Shown: piece by piece, positions 11,470 through 22,500 of the stretch
How the letters are laid out: each line of letters starts with the position of its first letter
Position numbering within the stretch: the stretch's first letter is position 1
DNA from: Circinella minor
Lineage: Eukaryota > Mucoromycota > Mucoromycetes > Mucorales > Lichtheimiaceae
Assembly: GCA_016758965.1 (NCBI GenBank)
Contig: JAEPRB010000324.1
Span: 1-37,784, forward strand
Direction of reading: 5' to 3'
Length of the DNA: 37,784 nucleotides
The notes under the pieces: generated by a model
The model's database searches: none
What the model saw: the letters and a program-made list of their open reading frames with translations, nothing else
Told to the model about the DNA's origin: nothing
Translations under genes and position numbers: made by a program

Positions 11470-12870
11470 ATGAAAGCTTATGTTGTAAACCAATGGCTTA
11501 AAGGTCCTGATGACCTTGTTCTTTCAACAAATGTTCCTGAACCTGAACCAAAAAAGGGTGAAGTACAAATTGAAGTGAAAGCAATCGGTCTCAACTTTTT
11601 CGATACTCTTATGGTAAATAATAAAACTATTACTTTATGACAAACAACCACAAACTACATATAAAAAAAAAAGAAGAGAAGCTGTCATTTCCCCGTTGAT
11701 AACCTGGGCTACAAAAATACAACATTTTCCTTCCATTGAACGAGAAAATTGAAAAAGACGTTAACATTTTCATTTTATTTTATTTTATTGTTTTTTTTTT
11801 TAGATTCAAGGTCGATACCAAATCAAACCTCCATTCCCTTTTGTACCTGGTGGAGAATTAGCTGGTATTGTTAAAAAATCAACTGTACCCGAATATAAAC
11901 CTGGTGACCGTGTCTTTGGTTCTGGTTTCGCATTTGCTGAAGTAATTACCACTGAAGCTAGTAAAATTTTACCTATGCCCAAGAATTTTTCATTTGAAGA
12001 AGCTGCAGGTTTATTTATTACTTGGCCCACTTCTTATGCAGCTTTAGTATTGCGCGCGCAATTAAAGGCTGGTGAATATTGTCTTGTTCATGCAGCTGCA
12101 GGTGGTGTTGGAATTGCTGCTGTTCAAATTGCAAAAGCATTGGGTGCTAAGGTTATTGCTACTGCTGGATCTACTGAAAAATTAGAAATTGCTAAAAAAT
12201 ATGGTGCCGATTATGCTATTAACTATCGTGATAAAGATTGGGTTGAACAAGTCAAGAAGGTTACTAATGGTCATGGTGCTGATGTTATTTATGATCCTGT
12301 TGGTTTAATTGAACAAAGGTAAGAGCAAAAAAAAAAAAAAGAAAAGGAAGATCATTTTTCTATTCATTAGTTATTATATAAATATGGAAAGAAGGGAAGA
12401 AAACGATATTCTTTATATTCATCCGATCAAAACATTATTATTATCATTTTCAAAATTATAAATAGTACCAAGGCAGTTGCATGGAATGGTCGTATTTTAG
12501 TTGTTGGTTTTGCAAAGGGTACTTTTGAAAAGTTACCTACGAATCGTATTTTATTAAAGAATATTTCCATTGTGTAAGTTAATTAAAAGAGTAGAAAAAA
12601 AAAAAAAGGATGGTGTCAAAGTTTAAACTAATAATTATCTAATTTTCTAGTGGTGTTCATTGGGGTGCTTATACAAAGAATGAACCTGAACGAATTCCTG
12701 AAGTTTGGAAAGGATTATTTGATCTTTTTGAATCTGGTAGAGTAAAACCTGCATTATATGATAAGATTTATACTTTAGCTACTATTCCTCAAGGTTTAAA
12801 TGCTATCAATAATCGTGAAACATATGCTAAGGCTATTGCTACTGTTGGTGGTCATGACAGTAAAATCTAA
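11470..12870 (+). CDS. Quinone oxidoreductase, MDR superfamily
   Basis: NAD(P)H-dependent quinone reductase or zeta-crystallin-like member of the medium-chain dehydrogenase/reductase family; it probably reduces quinones or enones in the cytosol. Four exons, 11470-11613, 11804-12318, 12466-12573 and 12651-12870, join in frame to 328 aa, the usual length. The GroES-like N-terminal domain carries FPFVPGGELAG at 59-69. The nucleotide-binding Rossmann fold has AAAGGVGIAAVQIAKALGAK at 145-164. The zinc-binding cysteines of true alcohol dehydrogenases are not seen, which favours a quinone reductase. The C-terminal part (GVHWGAY onward, NRETYAKAIATVGG) is typical. Substrate is not predictable. It stands alone, with no clustered biosynthetic genes. 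Confidence 0.92.
11614..11803 (+). other. Quinone oxidoreductase intron 1
   Basis: 190-nt intron in phase 0, GTAAAT donor at 11614, long poly-T tract, TAG acceptor at 11801-11803. Introns 2 (12319-12465) and 3 (12574-12650) start with GTAAGA and GTAAGT and end in TAG. All fit the reading frame. Confidence 0.85.
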
Positions 12871-13518
12871 ATTGAAAAAAAAAATCTTATGTAAATTATT
12901 CTCCGTGTAACAAAATATTTATTTCTTTTCCATTCCCTCCAGTTCTTTTTTTTTTTTCTTGCTCTTCACATAATACACTTTTATAAATATAAAAAAAAAG
13001 GAACCACATTAGAAAGCTGGTTTGTATTTTGTAACTTATAAACTTTATTGTATTTTTCAGGTTATGAATAAATGATATCAATAATACTATAACAGCGTAT
13101 AATGATAGGAATGAAACAAAATAGCTTACAGAGGTTCATTATTGATTGCATAGCGCCATTTTTTTTTTTTTTGGTGAAAAATAAGGAGATGTGCGAATTA
13201 GCGGATACTATCTAGGAATAAAAGAAATGAAGATTGTTATCATAAAATTGTTGTATTTACATCCTCGTATTATATACTACGTATCTAAATTTGAGAATCA
13301 AGTATCTTTTTCTTCTCTGCATATCCATACGTATCACTCCTGTTATTAGTTATTGACATTTACTATAATCTTATTTTCTAGATATAAGGAAAAAAACATG
13401 TGTCTACGTATGATAGAAAATTGATATATAAATCTATAATTACATAGGGTCATGTGTATTATGACAGAGTACTACGTAAACTATTATTTTTTTTTTCAAT
13501 TGGCGTAAATATCCGCTT
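12871..13518. other. Convergent intergenic region
   Basis: Shared 3' flank of the quinone oxidoreductase (+) and the HET protein (-). It contains several TACGTA palindromes (about 13279, 13329, 13405, 13474). No gene seen; a 61-codon minus open frame at 12896-13081 is low-complexity. Confidence 0.5.
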
Positions 13519-15234
13519 TTATTCAATAATAAATTCTTTTGGTGTATCATGATAATTATTTTCAAATAATATATCCAACATTTCTTGAGGCTTCTTTATA
13601 GAGTTAATATCATCTCTACCCACAGAATGATTCCAACACTTCATTAGTAGAGTTGTAGGTTCAATTTCTTCTCCAATATAATAAACACCAATGGCCTTGT
13701 ATCGAACTTCACTATGAAGACTTTTTCGTATTACAGGAAGAAAATAAGCGTGCTTGTAATCTTTGACGTAACGCGTTGGTTTACCATAGGCTTCAAATGG
13801 AATGTGTACTTTTAGTAAAATCGGCAATACAATGCATTCTTTACAATCTTCGGTGAGGGAAAGTGGTCTGATTCTGGTCAGTGGATCATTTGAACGTTGG
13901 TGATAGTGGGTCATATAAATCTTTGAATTGAAATTAATATCGTCAGCCCATGAATTTAAGTATATACTCTTTTCTGTAACAATAACAGATGTCCATTTCC
14001 CTTTAGATTTGTAATTTTTAATACATTCTTTTAATTTCTGAAAAACACCCTTCTCATATAGAGAATAGATATCTTTATATTGTGTGATAGATATATCCCA
14101 GTAGCATTTCGTTTTCACGTACATGTACATGTTATCATCGTTAATGTAATATGATAAAGAAGAGCTAATTGTGCTATTGGCATAACGAGATGGATGGTAC
14201 CCAGTAACACCAGTCCATGACGGTAACTTGTAGTTACCCATAGTATTATTCCTAACATAGGGTCTAAATAACTCGTGGTCAATCCCGAAATATAATATAG
14301 ATAGGTCTTTTGTTGCAATGGCTCGATAAAAAATGTTAAAAGCTGTCTGTATATCAGTGTCATAGCTGATATCCATACCTTCCAGCACATGAGAAAAGGT
14401 ATTGACTAAAGCAAAAATCATGTCATGTGGTTTTGTACTTGTTCGAAGATGGGCTTCACTGAGAGCTTGACTAACACTTCCTTTTCCACCATTTTCTTTT
14501 CCGAAATCAAGCAACATTTCTGAAAGTGCATCTACTGTCGTTGGAATATCAATCGAATGTAAACTATATTGAAACATGTTGACATTCATTCCAATAATTA
14601 ATATATGTTTAGACATCATGACTTCTTCAAGCGTCCAACTTCGTGTCATCCACTTGGATGCATCGATGACATCTTCAGCTGCCAGTCGAGCATAGTCTCC
14701 ATCTTGAAGCTTTTTTGGTTCAAAGTGTTCTGGATCGCGGAAATAAAGCTCAGGAATCATGACGATTGTGTAACGGGCGTTCCGATAGATTTTATGCATT
14801 TGTTTAATTTCGCTCAGCTTGATTTCCTTGTCTGATTGATCGATACACATCTTATCATACCATAAATAATCTACTTGAAAATCATTGCACACTTGCTGAA
14901 GAAGCTCTTCATATTGAACGTACTTCTTTACAGTGGTTCGAAAAAAATTGCTTGCTTTACGTTCTTCGACATGATCAATAATACAATGACGGCCCTTGTC
15001 TATACAATCAAATTCTCCACTGCCATCATTTCTTTGAACAACATCGCCTGATTGTTCCCAACAGTATGAAAGTGTGTGATAACCGTCGACGGCTTCTTCA
15101 CCAGGTACTTTTTCCCAATCAGAAACACGAATAAGCCAAGTAGGTCGATAATCTCCTCCATCCACACTGCGTCGATAATTGTCTCTATTTGTGCAATCCA
15201 CTGGAAAGTGCTTTCGATCATAGGTAATATACAT
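13519..15234 (-). CDS. HET-domain (heterokaryon incompatibility-like) protein
   Basis: Intronless 571-aa protein with an N-terminal HET domain at about residues 51-215. Its three conserved blocks are visible: YHTLSYCW (52-59), YLWYDKMCIDQ (123-133) followed by QMHKIYRNARYTIVMI, and WMTRSWTLEEVMMSKHILII (195-214). In Ascomycota this domain mediates cell death on allorecognition and is TIR-like in structure. In Mucoromycota the role is not established, so only a signalling or immunity-like function is inferred. The C-terminal 350 residues have no recognised domain and no obvious repeats or membrane segments. No intron is needed, and the start at 15232-15234 is the first ATG of the open frame. 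No partner gene is adjacent. Confidence 0.8.
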   Translation of the reverse strand: MYITYDRKHFPVDCTNRDNYRRSVDGGDYRPTWLIRVSDWEKVPGEEAVDGYHTLSYCWEQSGDVVQRNDGSGEFDCIDKGRHCIIDHVEERKASNFFRTTVKKYVQYEELLQQVCNDFQVDYLWYDKMCIDQSDKEIKLSEIKQMHKIYRNARYTIVMIPELYFRDPEHFEPKKLQDGDYARLAAEDVIDASKWMTRSWTLEEVMMSKHILIIGMNVNMFQYSLHSIDIPTTVDALSEMLLDFGKENGGKGSVSQALSEAHLRTSTKPHDMIFALVNTFSHVLEGMDISYDTDIQTAFNIFYRAIATKDLSILYFGIDHELFRPYVRNNTMGNYKLPSWTGVTGYHPSRYANSTISSSLSYYINDDNMYMYVKTKCYWDISITQYKDIYSLYEKGVFQKLKECIKNYKSKGKWTSVIVTEKSIYLNSWADDINFNSKIYMTHYHQRSNDPLTRIRPLSLTEDCKECIVLPILLKVHIPFEAYGKPTRYVKDYKHAYFLPVIRKSLHSEVRYKAIGVYYIGEEIEPTTLLMKCWNHSVGRDDINSIKKPQEMLDILFENNYHDTPKEFIIE

Positions 15235-17980
15235 TTTTAGATCCTATTTCTTTTTATATTTTTTTTTTCGTCTGATTGGTATTATTGAAATATTAAACAG
15301 AAGTATATTATTACGTACATACCACAATAAATATATGTGAGGTAGCAAGAAAAGAGAGATAGTGACAGATTGAATTAAAGACTATTTGTGTTAATAGACA
15401 GATATATAAATATATATTGTTTTATGTCGAACTTGTTTTATGTGTGAATACGAAATTCGAAAAGTGAACAAAAGAAAAGAAAAGAGGTCAACTGAAAAGA
15501 GGCTGAAGAAGTACTGTATTATTCTTTCAAGTACGACAATATGTGTGCTACAACGCGGTAACTTACCAATTTTAAATAAGGTTTACAATTTGGGAATTGC
15601 TACGGATACCCTAAAAACATACTGTACGTATAAAGTAATTTCAGCTCTTACGGATACCCCACTTTGTTTTGTTTTTTTTCCAAGGCACACAACAATTTGA
15701 TATAATTATATTGTATGCAGCTATTTATATCCTGGCTATACAGTTATTATCGTTATATAACTTAAAAATGTATATTATTAGCAGCTCAACATTTTATAAA
15801 AACAGTCTATACATCTTATCTTTTCTCCTTATATCATTATGTACACAAGTGGAAGTTTTAGCCTTTATAAAGATACCACAAACAAGAAATAATGTATACT
15901 TTTAATGTTACATATGAGCGATCAAATAAGCCCTTATTGGTGTTGTTGATAACGCTGTTACTATAGTTTATATGGTCCAGCCAAGAACTTATTTGATAAC
16001 TTTTTCATTGTGGGATGTCGGTAAGCGAAAATATGGGGTATCTGTAACAATTCCCAAGAAGGTTTTGCTTGCCGAACAAGTAACCCAGAATGATCAACGT
16101 TGTTTAATATGTTTCAAATGACCATGTTCGAGAAAAAAATATGTGCGCGAACAGCAGGGTCCCGTTAATTTCATCCCATGTTTACAAAGTCAATTATAAC
16201 CCCAGTTAATTGTTTTTTGCCATGAAGGAATAATTTCCAAACACAGTGATTAACTTTCATATTCCCTTTGATTTCACTTTCACAATAATAATTTTGAAAG
16301 ATACTTAGAAAGATAATTATGTCTTCTATTACAATATGTAAGTCTTCAGATATATGTTTTGTATGATCTGTTATATTTACATTGAATTATATAATTTATA
16401 TATTATAAAAAAATATAAAAATAAAGTTTGCCCATATGTGTGTATTTATTATTATGAAGTGTCATTACGTCTGGTACATGTACTTATAATTTACGATATT
16501 TTTTACGTACGTAGCATTATTACGTAATACTATTATATTTGGAAATCAACCAATCAAAGTTTAATTTAGACTTTTTAATCTGTCAGTTTATATTTAAAAT
16601 TGAGTTTTACCGATCAACTTTGAACAACCTTCAGCTTCGTCACAACTTTTTTTATTCGGAAGCTAATCCATAATAAATGTTTTAAATATTCATAAAAATA
16701 TATGTTATCGATGAAAAAGTCAAAATATTTAGTTTACATGTTTCTGAAGCTCTCTAAATTTGGGGTAAAATCCTGGCGGTTATAAGTGAAATGCACCCTA
16801 AAGCATAAACCATTTGTAATTTTTTTGGGTCAAATAACATAGTTTGTTACGCATACTATATATCATACGTAAAAGTTTAATTTGTATATGTGCAAAAAAT
16901 CAAGCCTGTTTATATTACGTAATATTAAATCATATCCCTCAAGGAGCTTTTTTTATTGTTAAATGTTATAAAAATATCTAACGCCATGACATTCGCATCC
17001 AAGCTGTTTTTTTAATAACATGAATTAAAGGGTTTGCTAAAGGATAGGAAAAAAGAACTATATTCTTTTTTTTTCTTTTGATTTATACCGTAGTTATTAC
17101 GTACTTCTTCTTCCCAACCCCACAAGTAAGTTATCCAATAATTTTATTTTAAAGGTATTTAAAAAATCGATACGTATCTTTTGATTGCAAAAAATAATAA
17201 TAACTTACTGTATATCAAATGTATCAGAAACTGGATTATTAAATACGATTACAGTATATTTTTTATATATTTTGTGTAATAATAAAACTTCTTTGTTAAT
17301 ATTTTCGACTATTGTATACGTATTTAAATTTATAATATACACTTGATGTACTGTACAATTATTTTTTCTTTGCTCGTCCCTTATGTATATACATATATAG
17401 TATTACGTAACGATCGTAATGTTGTTAATTAAACTCAAAGACGATAAAATATCACAAGATAACTAAATGTTGCATGCATATATATAAATATAATATATAC
17501 TCCCTTACATAGCTAAAAGCTTACGTATAAGAACGATAAATTTATTTTCTCAAGATCCAGCCATGCATAAAAGTCGTGTGTCTGTGTTGTCACTTACTCA
17601 AGAAAAATCTATTTACTGTACTTAAATATATTGGTACATACAATTAGAAAAATCATAGTAATTATGTTGTAATGTAATCTTCCATTATGACTAAATTCTT
17701 ACTATATAACTTATTTTGATTAATACGTATTTTTCATATATATATATATTGATACTTTGATTTGAAAACCCTTATTTAATAATATTATAACTATTTTATT
17801 CTTTTTTTGTCGTCAAAACAAATTGTTGTCTTGGTACGTAATTAGGTACTTTTGATTCAAAGTAAATAATCTATATAAAAATAGTAATAGTCTTATCGAT
17901 CCATCTTATCATAGCGAAAGGGAGAGGGTTTTGTATTTTTTGTTAAAATTGACCACATCTTTATTTTGGACGCTGGAAAG
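15235..17980. other. Long gene-poor AT-rich stretch
   Basis: About 2.7 kb with no supported gene. It holds an inverted-repeat element at 15591-16056 (listed separately) and the densest run of TACGTA palindromes in the window, roughly one per 100-150 bp from 16.5 to 17.9 kb. The open frames at 15440-15700 and 15669-15905 overlap the inverted repeat and show no protein features. Confidence 0.5.
15591..16056. repeat. MITE-like element with 20-bp inverted ends
   Basis: TGGGAATTGCTACGGATACC at 15591-15610 is matched by the reverse complement of 16037-16056 at 18 of 20 positions; both differences are C/T or G/A transitions. A related copy, TTACGGATACCCCA, lies inside at about 15648-15661. The 466-bp span has no coding capacity, which suggests a small non-autonomous DNA transposon. 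No target-site duplication was confirmed. Confidence 0.5.
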
Positions 17981-17981
17981 A

Positions 17982-17988
17982 TATAAAA
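17982..17988 (+). promoter_or_regulatory. TATA box of small membrane-protein gene
   Basis: TATAAAA about 100 bp upstream of the ATG at 18089, followed by a pyrimidine-rich leader (CCCCG then T/C). This supports transcription of the short open frame downstream. Confidence 0.5.
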
Positions 17989-18088
17989 ACCCCGTTTTTT
18001 TTTCTTTGCTTGTTGAATAAATAATAACAACATCAAAACATATTTTTTCTTATTTTATCTCAAAAATAAATATTTACTACGTATCATC

Positions 18089-18289
18089 ATGTGCATGGGA
18101 CCCATATGTGGCGGTAAAAAAGGAAAACTTCATGATAATGGAGAACGACATGATTCTTGGTTCGGTGTTCCCTATTATTTTTTGATAATTGAAGCTCTTG
18201 TTTTTATTATATGTGTTACAACCGTAGTTGTACTTGCGAATACTCTCGTGGAAAATGATCCATTGTTGTCGATTCCGCTCAAGTCTTAA
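18089..18289 (+). CDS. Small single-pass membrane protein, unknown function
   Basis: A 66-aa open frame of unknown family. The N-terminus is cysteine-bearing and basic (MCMGPICGGKKGKL), and one hydrophobic segment runs at about residues 29-54 (YFLIIEALVFIICVTTVVVL). The tail is short and acidic then polar. Cys2 and Cys7 could be lipidated or pair with metal; this is speculation. A TATA box about 100 bp upstream, a pyrimidine-rich leader and AATAAA just after the stop make it more gene-like than the many random open frames nearby. Alternatives: a longer spliced gene of which this is one exon, or a chance frame. Confidence 0.5.
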   Translation: MCMGPICGGKKGKLHDNGERHDSWFGVPYYFLIIEALVFIICVTTVVVLANTLVENDPLLSIPLKS

Positions 18290-19475
18290 TAAATGTTTTA
18301 TTTAACGAAAACAAAACAACAATGAAACATGACAACAACGAACAAAATAATAATCATTCATTATAATCTTCTACGTACATACATAGTAACCTCTTTTACA
18401 TACACAGTGTGTCATATATACGTACATTTATTATTATTTTTATGTACATTTTTATAATACGTATATAATAAAATAATGTCATGTTTGTTTAAAAGAAGAG
18501 TAATCATGAATGATGAAACTACTTTCTCATTTTCTTTCATCAGAGGAAATTAAATACGGTATACCGTTACAGTAATAAAGCATTCTTTCATTCATTATGT
18601 TGTGTCACAAAGTCTACTAATCATTTTTTTTGCCAACTACGTATCTAAATAGGCAGATTAATACGTATTGATTATTTGGAAAGTAGGTAAAACTAAGTGA
18701 AATGATTTTTCCTATGAATCAATTCGTATGCAAAAAAAAAAAAGTTTAATAAATCATTATCTAAATCTGAGATAAGTTATTATGTTTACAATGTCCAACT
18801 TCAAAAATAAACTCTCGTACAATTATCCCATTATATTTAGTACGTATGCTTACTACGTTGATGAAGAACTAAGACTTTTTTTTTAAATTTCAATTTATCA
18901 AAGAAATGAATGAAACAAAATAGACAAAGGATTAATCTTCTTATCATAAAACCTATTACTATAATAAATTATTTACTGTATTACACAAGTTTATTGTGAT
19001 TGAATCCAATATACAATAATACAAGAATACATTATGAGCTCTTTGAAAAACAAATTTTTTGTTTATGTCGCTGATCTTTTTTCTTGAATTTCCTTGCTTT
19101 ATATCCTCTCTCTTCTAACTCCTGCCTTCTAGGTCCCCCCCCCCTCACATACATTATTAATATATTCTCTCTCTCTTTTTTTTTAATAAAAATGTCAAAA
19201 AATAAAGTTATAATCCACAAGATATTGTATATATACATATCTAATAAAAGATCAATACTAGTATCTCATGTAGAAAAGGATATAAAATATATTTATATTT
19301 GATGAAAGAGAGAGAAAAAGAAATAATTTTATTATGAAATAAATAAAGAAAATGAATGGTATGTGATTTATATGATAAGCCTCTTTTTTTTTTTTTTTTT
19401 TTTTTAAAAATGTTATGCGAAGTATTTAAATATGTCATCCTTAATAAAAAGAAAGAGAAAGAAAAAAAAAATAAT
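18290..19475. other. Intergenic between small gene and tubulin
   Basis: AT-rich with several TACGTA palindromes (about 18373 to 18840), a 22-nt poly-T (19384-19405) just downstream of tubulin, and a C9 tract near 19136. Open frames here on both strands are low-complexity. The + side may hold the 3' UTR of the small gene, the - side that of tubulin. Confidence 0.5.
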
Positions 19476-21492
19476 CTATTCATCATCTTCCAATACACCT
19501 TCATCATCATATTGCTCTTCTTCAAGATAATCTTCTTCATCTATTATAATAATAAAATTAATAAAAAAAAATGAGTTATACTTATTATAACACACACCCT
19601 TCTTAAAATATATTACCCGCTCCCTGAAAGACACACACATATATATAAGATAAAAAACTTACCCATCATTTCATCATCAATAGTAGCTTCTTGATATTGT
19701 TGATATTCAGAAACCAAATCATTCATATTAGATTCAGCTTCAGTAAATTCCATTTCATCCATACCTTCACCAGTATACCAATGCAAGAAAGCTTTACGAC
19801 GGAACATGGCAGTAAATTGTTCATTGACACGTTTAAATAAATCTTGAATAGCTGTACTATTACCAATAAAAGTACCCGACATTTTCAATCCAACAGGAGG
19901 AATATCACATAATGAAGACTTGACAGAATTAGGAATCCATTCAACAAAGTAAGAAGAATTCTTTTGTTGAACAGCCAACATTTGATTTTCAACTTCTTTT
20001 GTTGATAAACGACCACGGAACATAGTAGCAACAGTTAAATAACGACCATGACGAGGATCTGAAGCAGCCATCATATTACGAGCATCAAACATTTGTGCAG
20101 TCAATTCAGGAACACTTAAATTACGGTATTGTTGTGAATTAAAAGCAGTTAATGGAGCAACACCCACCATAAAGAAATGAAGACGAGGGAAAGGAACCAT
20201 ATTGACACATAATTTACGTAAATCAGAGTTTAATTGACCAGGGAAACGTAAAGAAGTAGAAACACCTGACATGACAGCAGATACCAATTGATTCAAATCA
20301 CCATAACCAGGATTGGTTAATTTCAATGTACGGAAACAAATATCATATAAAGCTTCATTATCAATACAGAAAGTAGCATCACAATTTTCAACCAATTGAT
20401 GAACGGAAAGAACAGCATTATAAGGTTCAACAACAGTATCCGAAACCTTGGGTGATGGAACAACAGAGTAGGTACTCAAAATACGATCAGGATATTCTTC
20501 ACGAATTTTGGATAATAATAAGGAACCCATACCAGAACCTGTACCACCACCTAATGAATGTGCCAATTGAAAACCTTGCAAACAATCTGTATTTTCTGCT
20601 TCTTTACGAACTACATCCAATACACTTTCAACAAGTTCTGCACCTTCGGTATAAAAACCCTTGGCCCATGAATTGCCTGCACCTGATTGAGCATTGATAA
20701 AATTATCAGGTCTGAATAATTTACCATATTTACTATTACGAATAGCATCCATAGTAGCTGGTTCCAAATCAACAATGACTGATCTAATTCATTAGAAATA
20801 TTTTAGATATATATATGTATCTACATATATTATTTTTTAAATGATAATAATTTGTATATATTTTACCTTGGAACATATTTTCCCTTGGAACCTTCATTAT
20901 AAAAGACATTGATACGTTCTAATTGTAAATCATTATCACCAGCATAATTACCATTGGGATCAATACCATGTTCTGCACTAATGGTTTCCCAAAATTTTTG
21001 ACCAATCTATTTAATAATAATATGTTAGTTGTTTTGAATTCATTCAAAGTTGAGGATTTCTCCCTTAAATATTCTCCGTATAAAAAGAAGATCCCTTTTC
21101 TTCGTCTTCTTTTTTTTTATGTAGCATAAATTCTTTTCTGCATGCCCCCCCCCTTTTTTTTTAAAAAAAAAAAAAAACTGTCATACAGCCTTCAATATCA
21201 ACAACCCTTCTCCCCCCCTCCCTTTTCTATCTTTCTCCTCCTACCCCCTTCGTTATGTTTTTCTTTTCTTTTGAAGAAAATATATGTATGACTTGCCTGG
21301 TTACCACATTGACCTGTTCCATTTTAAATGACAAAAATAAAAATAAAAAACCAGGGTTCGAAAAAAATAAAAAAAAAATAAAAAAAGGAGAAAAAAGAAA
21401 TTATATATATGAGTATTTTCTTTTCGTTTTGTTGTTCTCTCTTTTTATTATATAAATAAATTACCTGCTTGAACGTGAATAATTTCTCTCAT
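19476..21492 (-). CDS. Beta-tubulin
   Basis: Beta subunit of the tubulin heterodimer, polymerising into microtubules. Five exons on the minus strand: 21492-21465, 21313-21297, 21006-20867, 20783-19663 and 19540-19476, joined in frame to 456 aa. The N-terminal MREI autoregulation motif is present, encoded by exon 1. The GTP-binding glycine loop GGGTGSGMG is at 140-148. The acidic tail ([15 protein letters not shown]) is coded mostly by the last exon. Numbering matches canonical beta-tubulin exactly through residue 207. Unusual residues are Tyr167, Cys196, Ala198 and Ser239, where most beta-tubulins have Phe, Ser, Glu and Cys. Phe200 and Leu240 are kept. Intron 2 uses a GC donor. The gene looks intact; this is probably one isotype of several. 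Confidence 0.97.
21007..21296 (-). other. GC-AG intron 2 of beta-tubulin
   Basis: On the minus strand exon 2 ends AACCAG and the intron starts GCAAGT (21296-21291), ending ATAG before ATTGGTCAA. No GT donor restores the invariant GNQIGQ sequence, so a GC donor is required unless the base is an error. The context CAG|GCAAGT is the consensus for the minor GC-AG class. Homopolymer blocks (C9, poly-T, poly-A) sit at about 21145-21177 within it. Confidence 0.85.
21314..21464 (-). other. Beta-tubulin intron 1
   Basis: GTAATT donor at 21464, CAG acceptor at 21314, 151 nt, after only 28 coding bases. Exon 2 that follows is a 17-nt microexon coding for residues within GQCGNQ. Introns 3 (20784-20866) and 4 (19541-19662) are ordinary GT-AG. 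Confidence 0.85.
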
Positions 21493-21517
21493 TATGTTAA
21501 AATATTAAGAATGTATT

Positions 21518-21554
<37 letters not shown>

Positions 21555-22500
21555 ATGTATAAGTTGAAATGCCTATAAAGATTCAAAAATATTTTATTAA
21601 TGAGAAAAGTGGGATTAAAAAGATTAATTCACAATTAGGAGGAGTGTGTTTTTTTTAAAAAAAAATATAATAAACTTACAATTAAAAAAAAGGTATATTA
21701 TTAATAGTTTTTGTTTTTATTATGAATGAAAAAGAAGAAGAAGAAAGAAAACAAAACGCAAAAATAAATAAAATATGCCTTTCTTTTTTACTCTGTCTCC
21801 CCTCCCCCCTCCCCCTTTTTTTTTCTCGCCCCTTAAAAAAAAAAGGTGTTGCATAAGGTCTTTTCAGTCACATAACAACAAAAAAAAATTGGGCTTGAGT
21901 TATATAACAACGCGCCACCTCGTGTAGTTTTCGCGACTTGAATATTTGACAAACAAATAGAAACAACGCGTTTTTCTATCGTTTCACTCTTGTCATGTTA
22001 TTATTTTTAAAAATTACACGTGCAATCATTTCATGGTTACGCAAACAACGTGGTTGATTTCAAAAGCACAGACTTTTTTATTTTTATAATGACACGAGAT
22101 TTTATAGAAAAGAATTCTTTTTATTCAAAGGAAATGAAACATGTGTTTTGAAAAAAAAAAGAAACAGAATTATGTTGAAATTCTTATATGATTATTATAT
22201 TAATTTATAAAAAAGAAGATGTATATATATATATAATTATTATTGTTCTTGTCGGTAATTGTTATCTATATATGAGAAAGGATCATCGTTGCGATAGTGG
22301 TTAAAATAAAATTATTCCTTGGCTGGTTTTATCGACAAGATTTTCTTTTTTTTGCTCCGCTACTACTACGACTTGCATATATTGAAAATACACACACACA
22401 CACGTTATTTGTTTACCATCAAGTTCAATTCACACATGTTTGTTTTAGGTAGTCTATCATATAAAAGAATTCGGTAAAAAAAAAAAAAGTGGCATGTGCA
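21493..22500. other. Beta-tubulin upstream region
   Basis: No gene seen. It contains an (AT)n(GT)n microsatellite at 21518-21560, pyrimidine-rich blocks near 21780-21830, a TTATATAA box near 21900 in possible TATA position for a long leader, and an ACGCGT hexamer at 21966-21971. ACGCGT matches the MluI cell-cycle box bound by MBF in yeasts, which would suit tubulin, but one hexamer is weak evidence. Confidence 0.4.
21518..21560. repeat. Compound (AT)n(GT)n microsatellite
   Basis: A run of TA dinucleotides (about 21518-21536) passes directly into GT repeats (about 21537-21554), then TATG. Likely length-polymorphic. Confidence 0.9.

Noticed and set aside
14115..14390. Alternative minus frame inside the HET gene
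   Set aside because: Overlaps the HET coding frame, which has clear domain motifs.
19032..19574. Several open frames on both strands between 19.0 and 19.6 kb
   Set aside because: Poly-Lys/Phe/Ile translations from homopolymers in the tubulin 3' flank.
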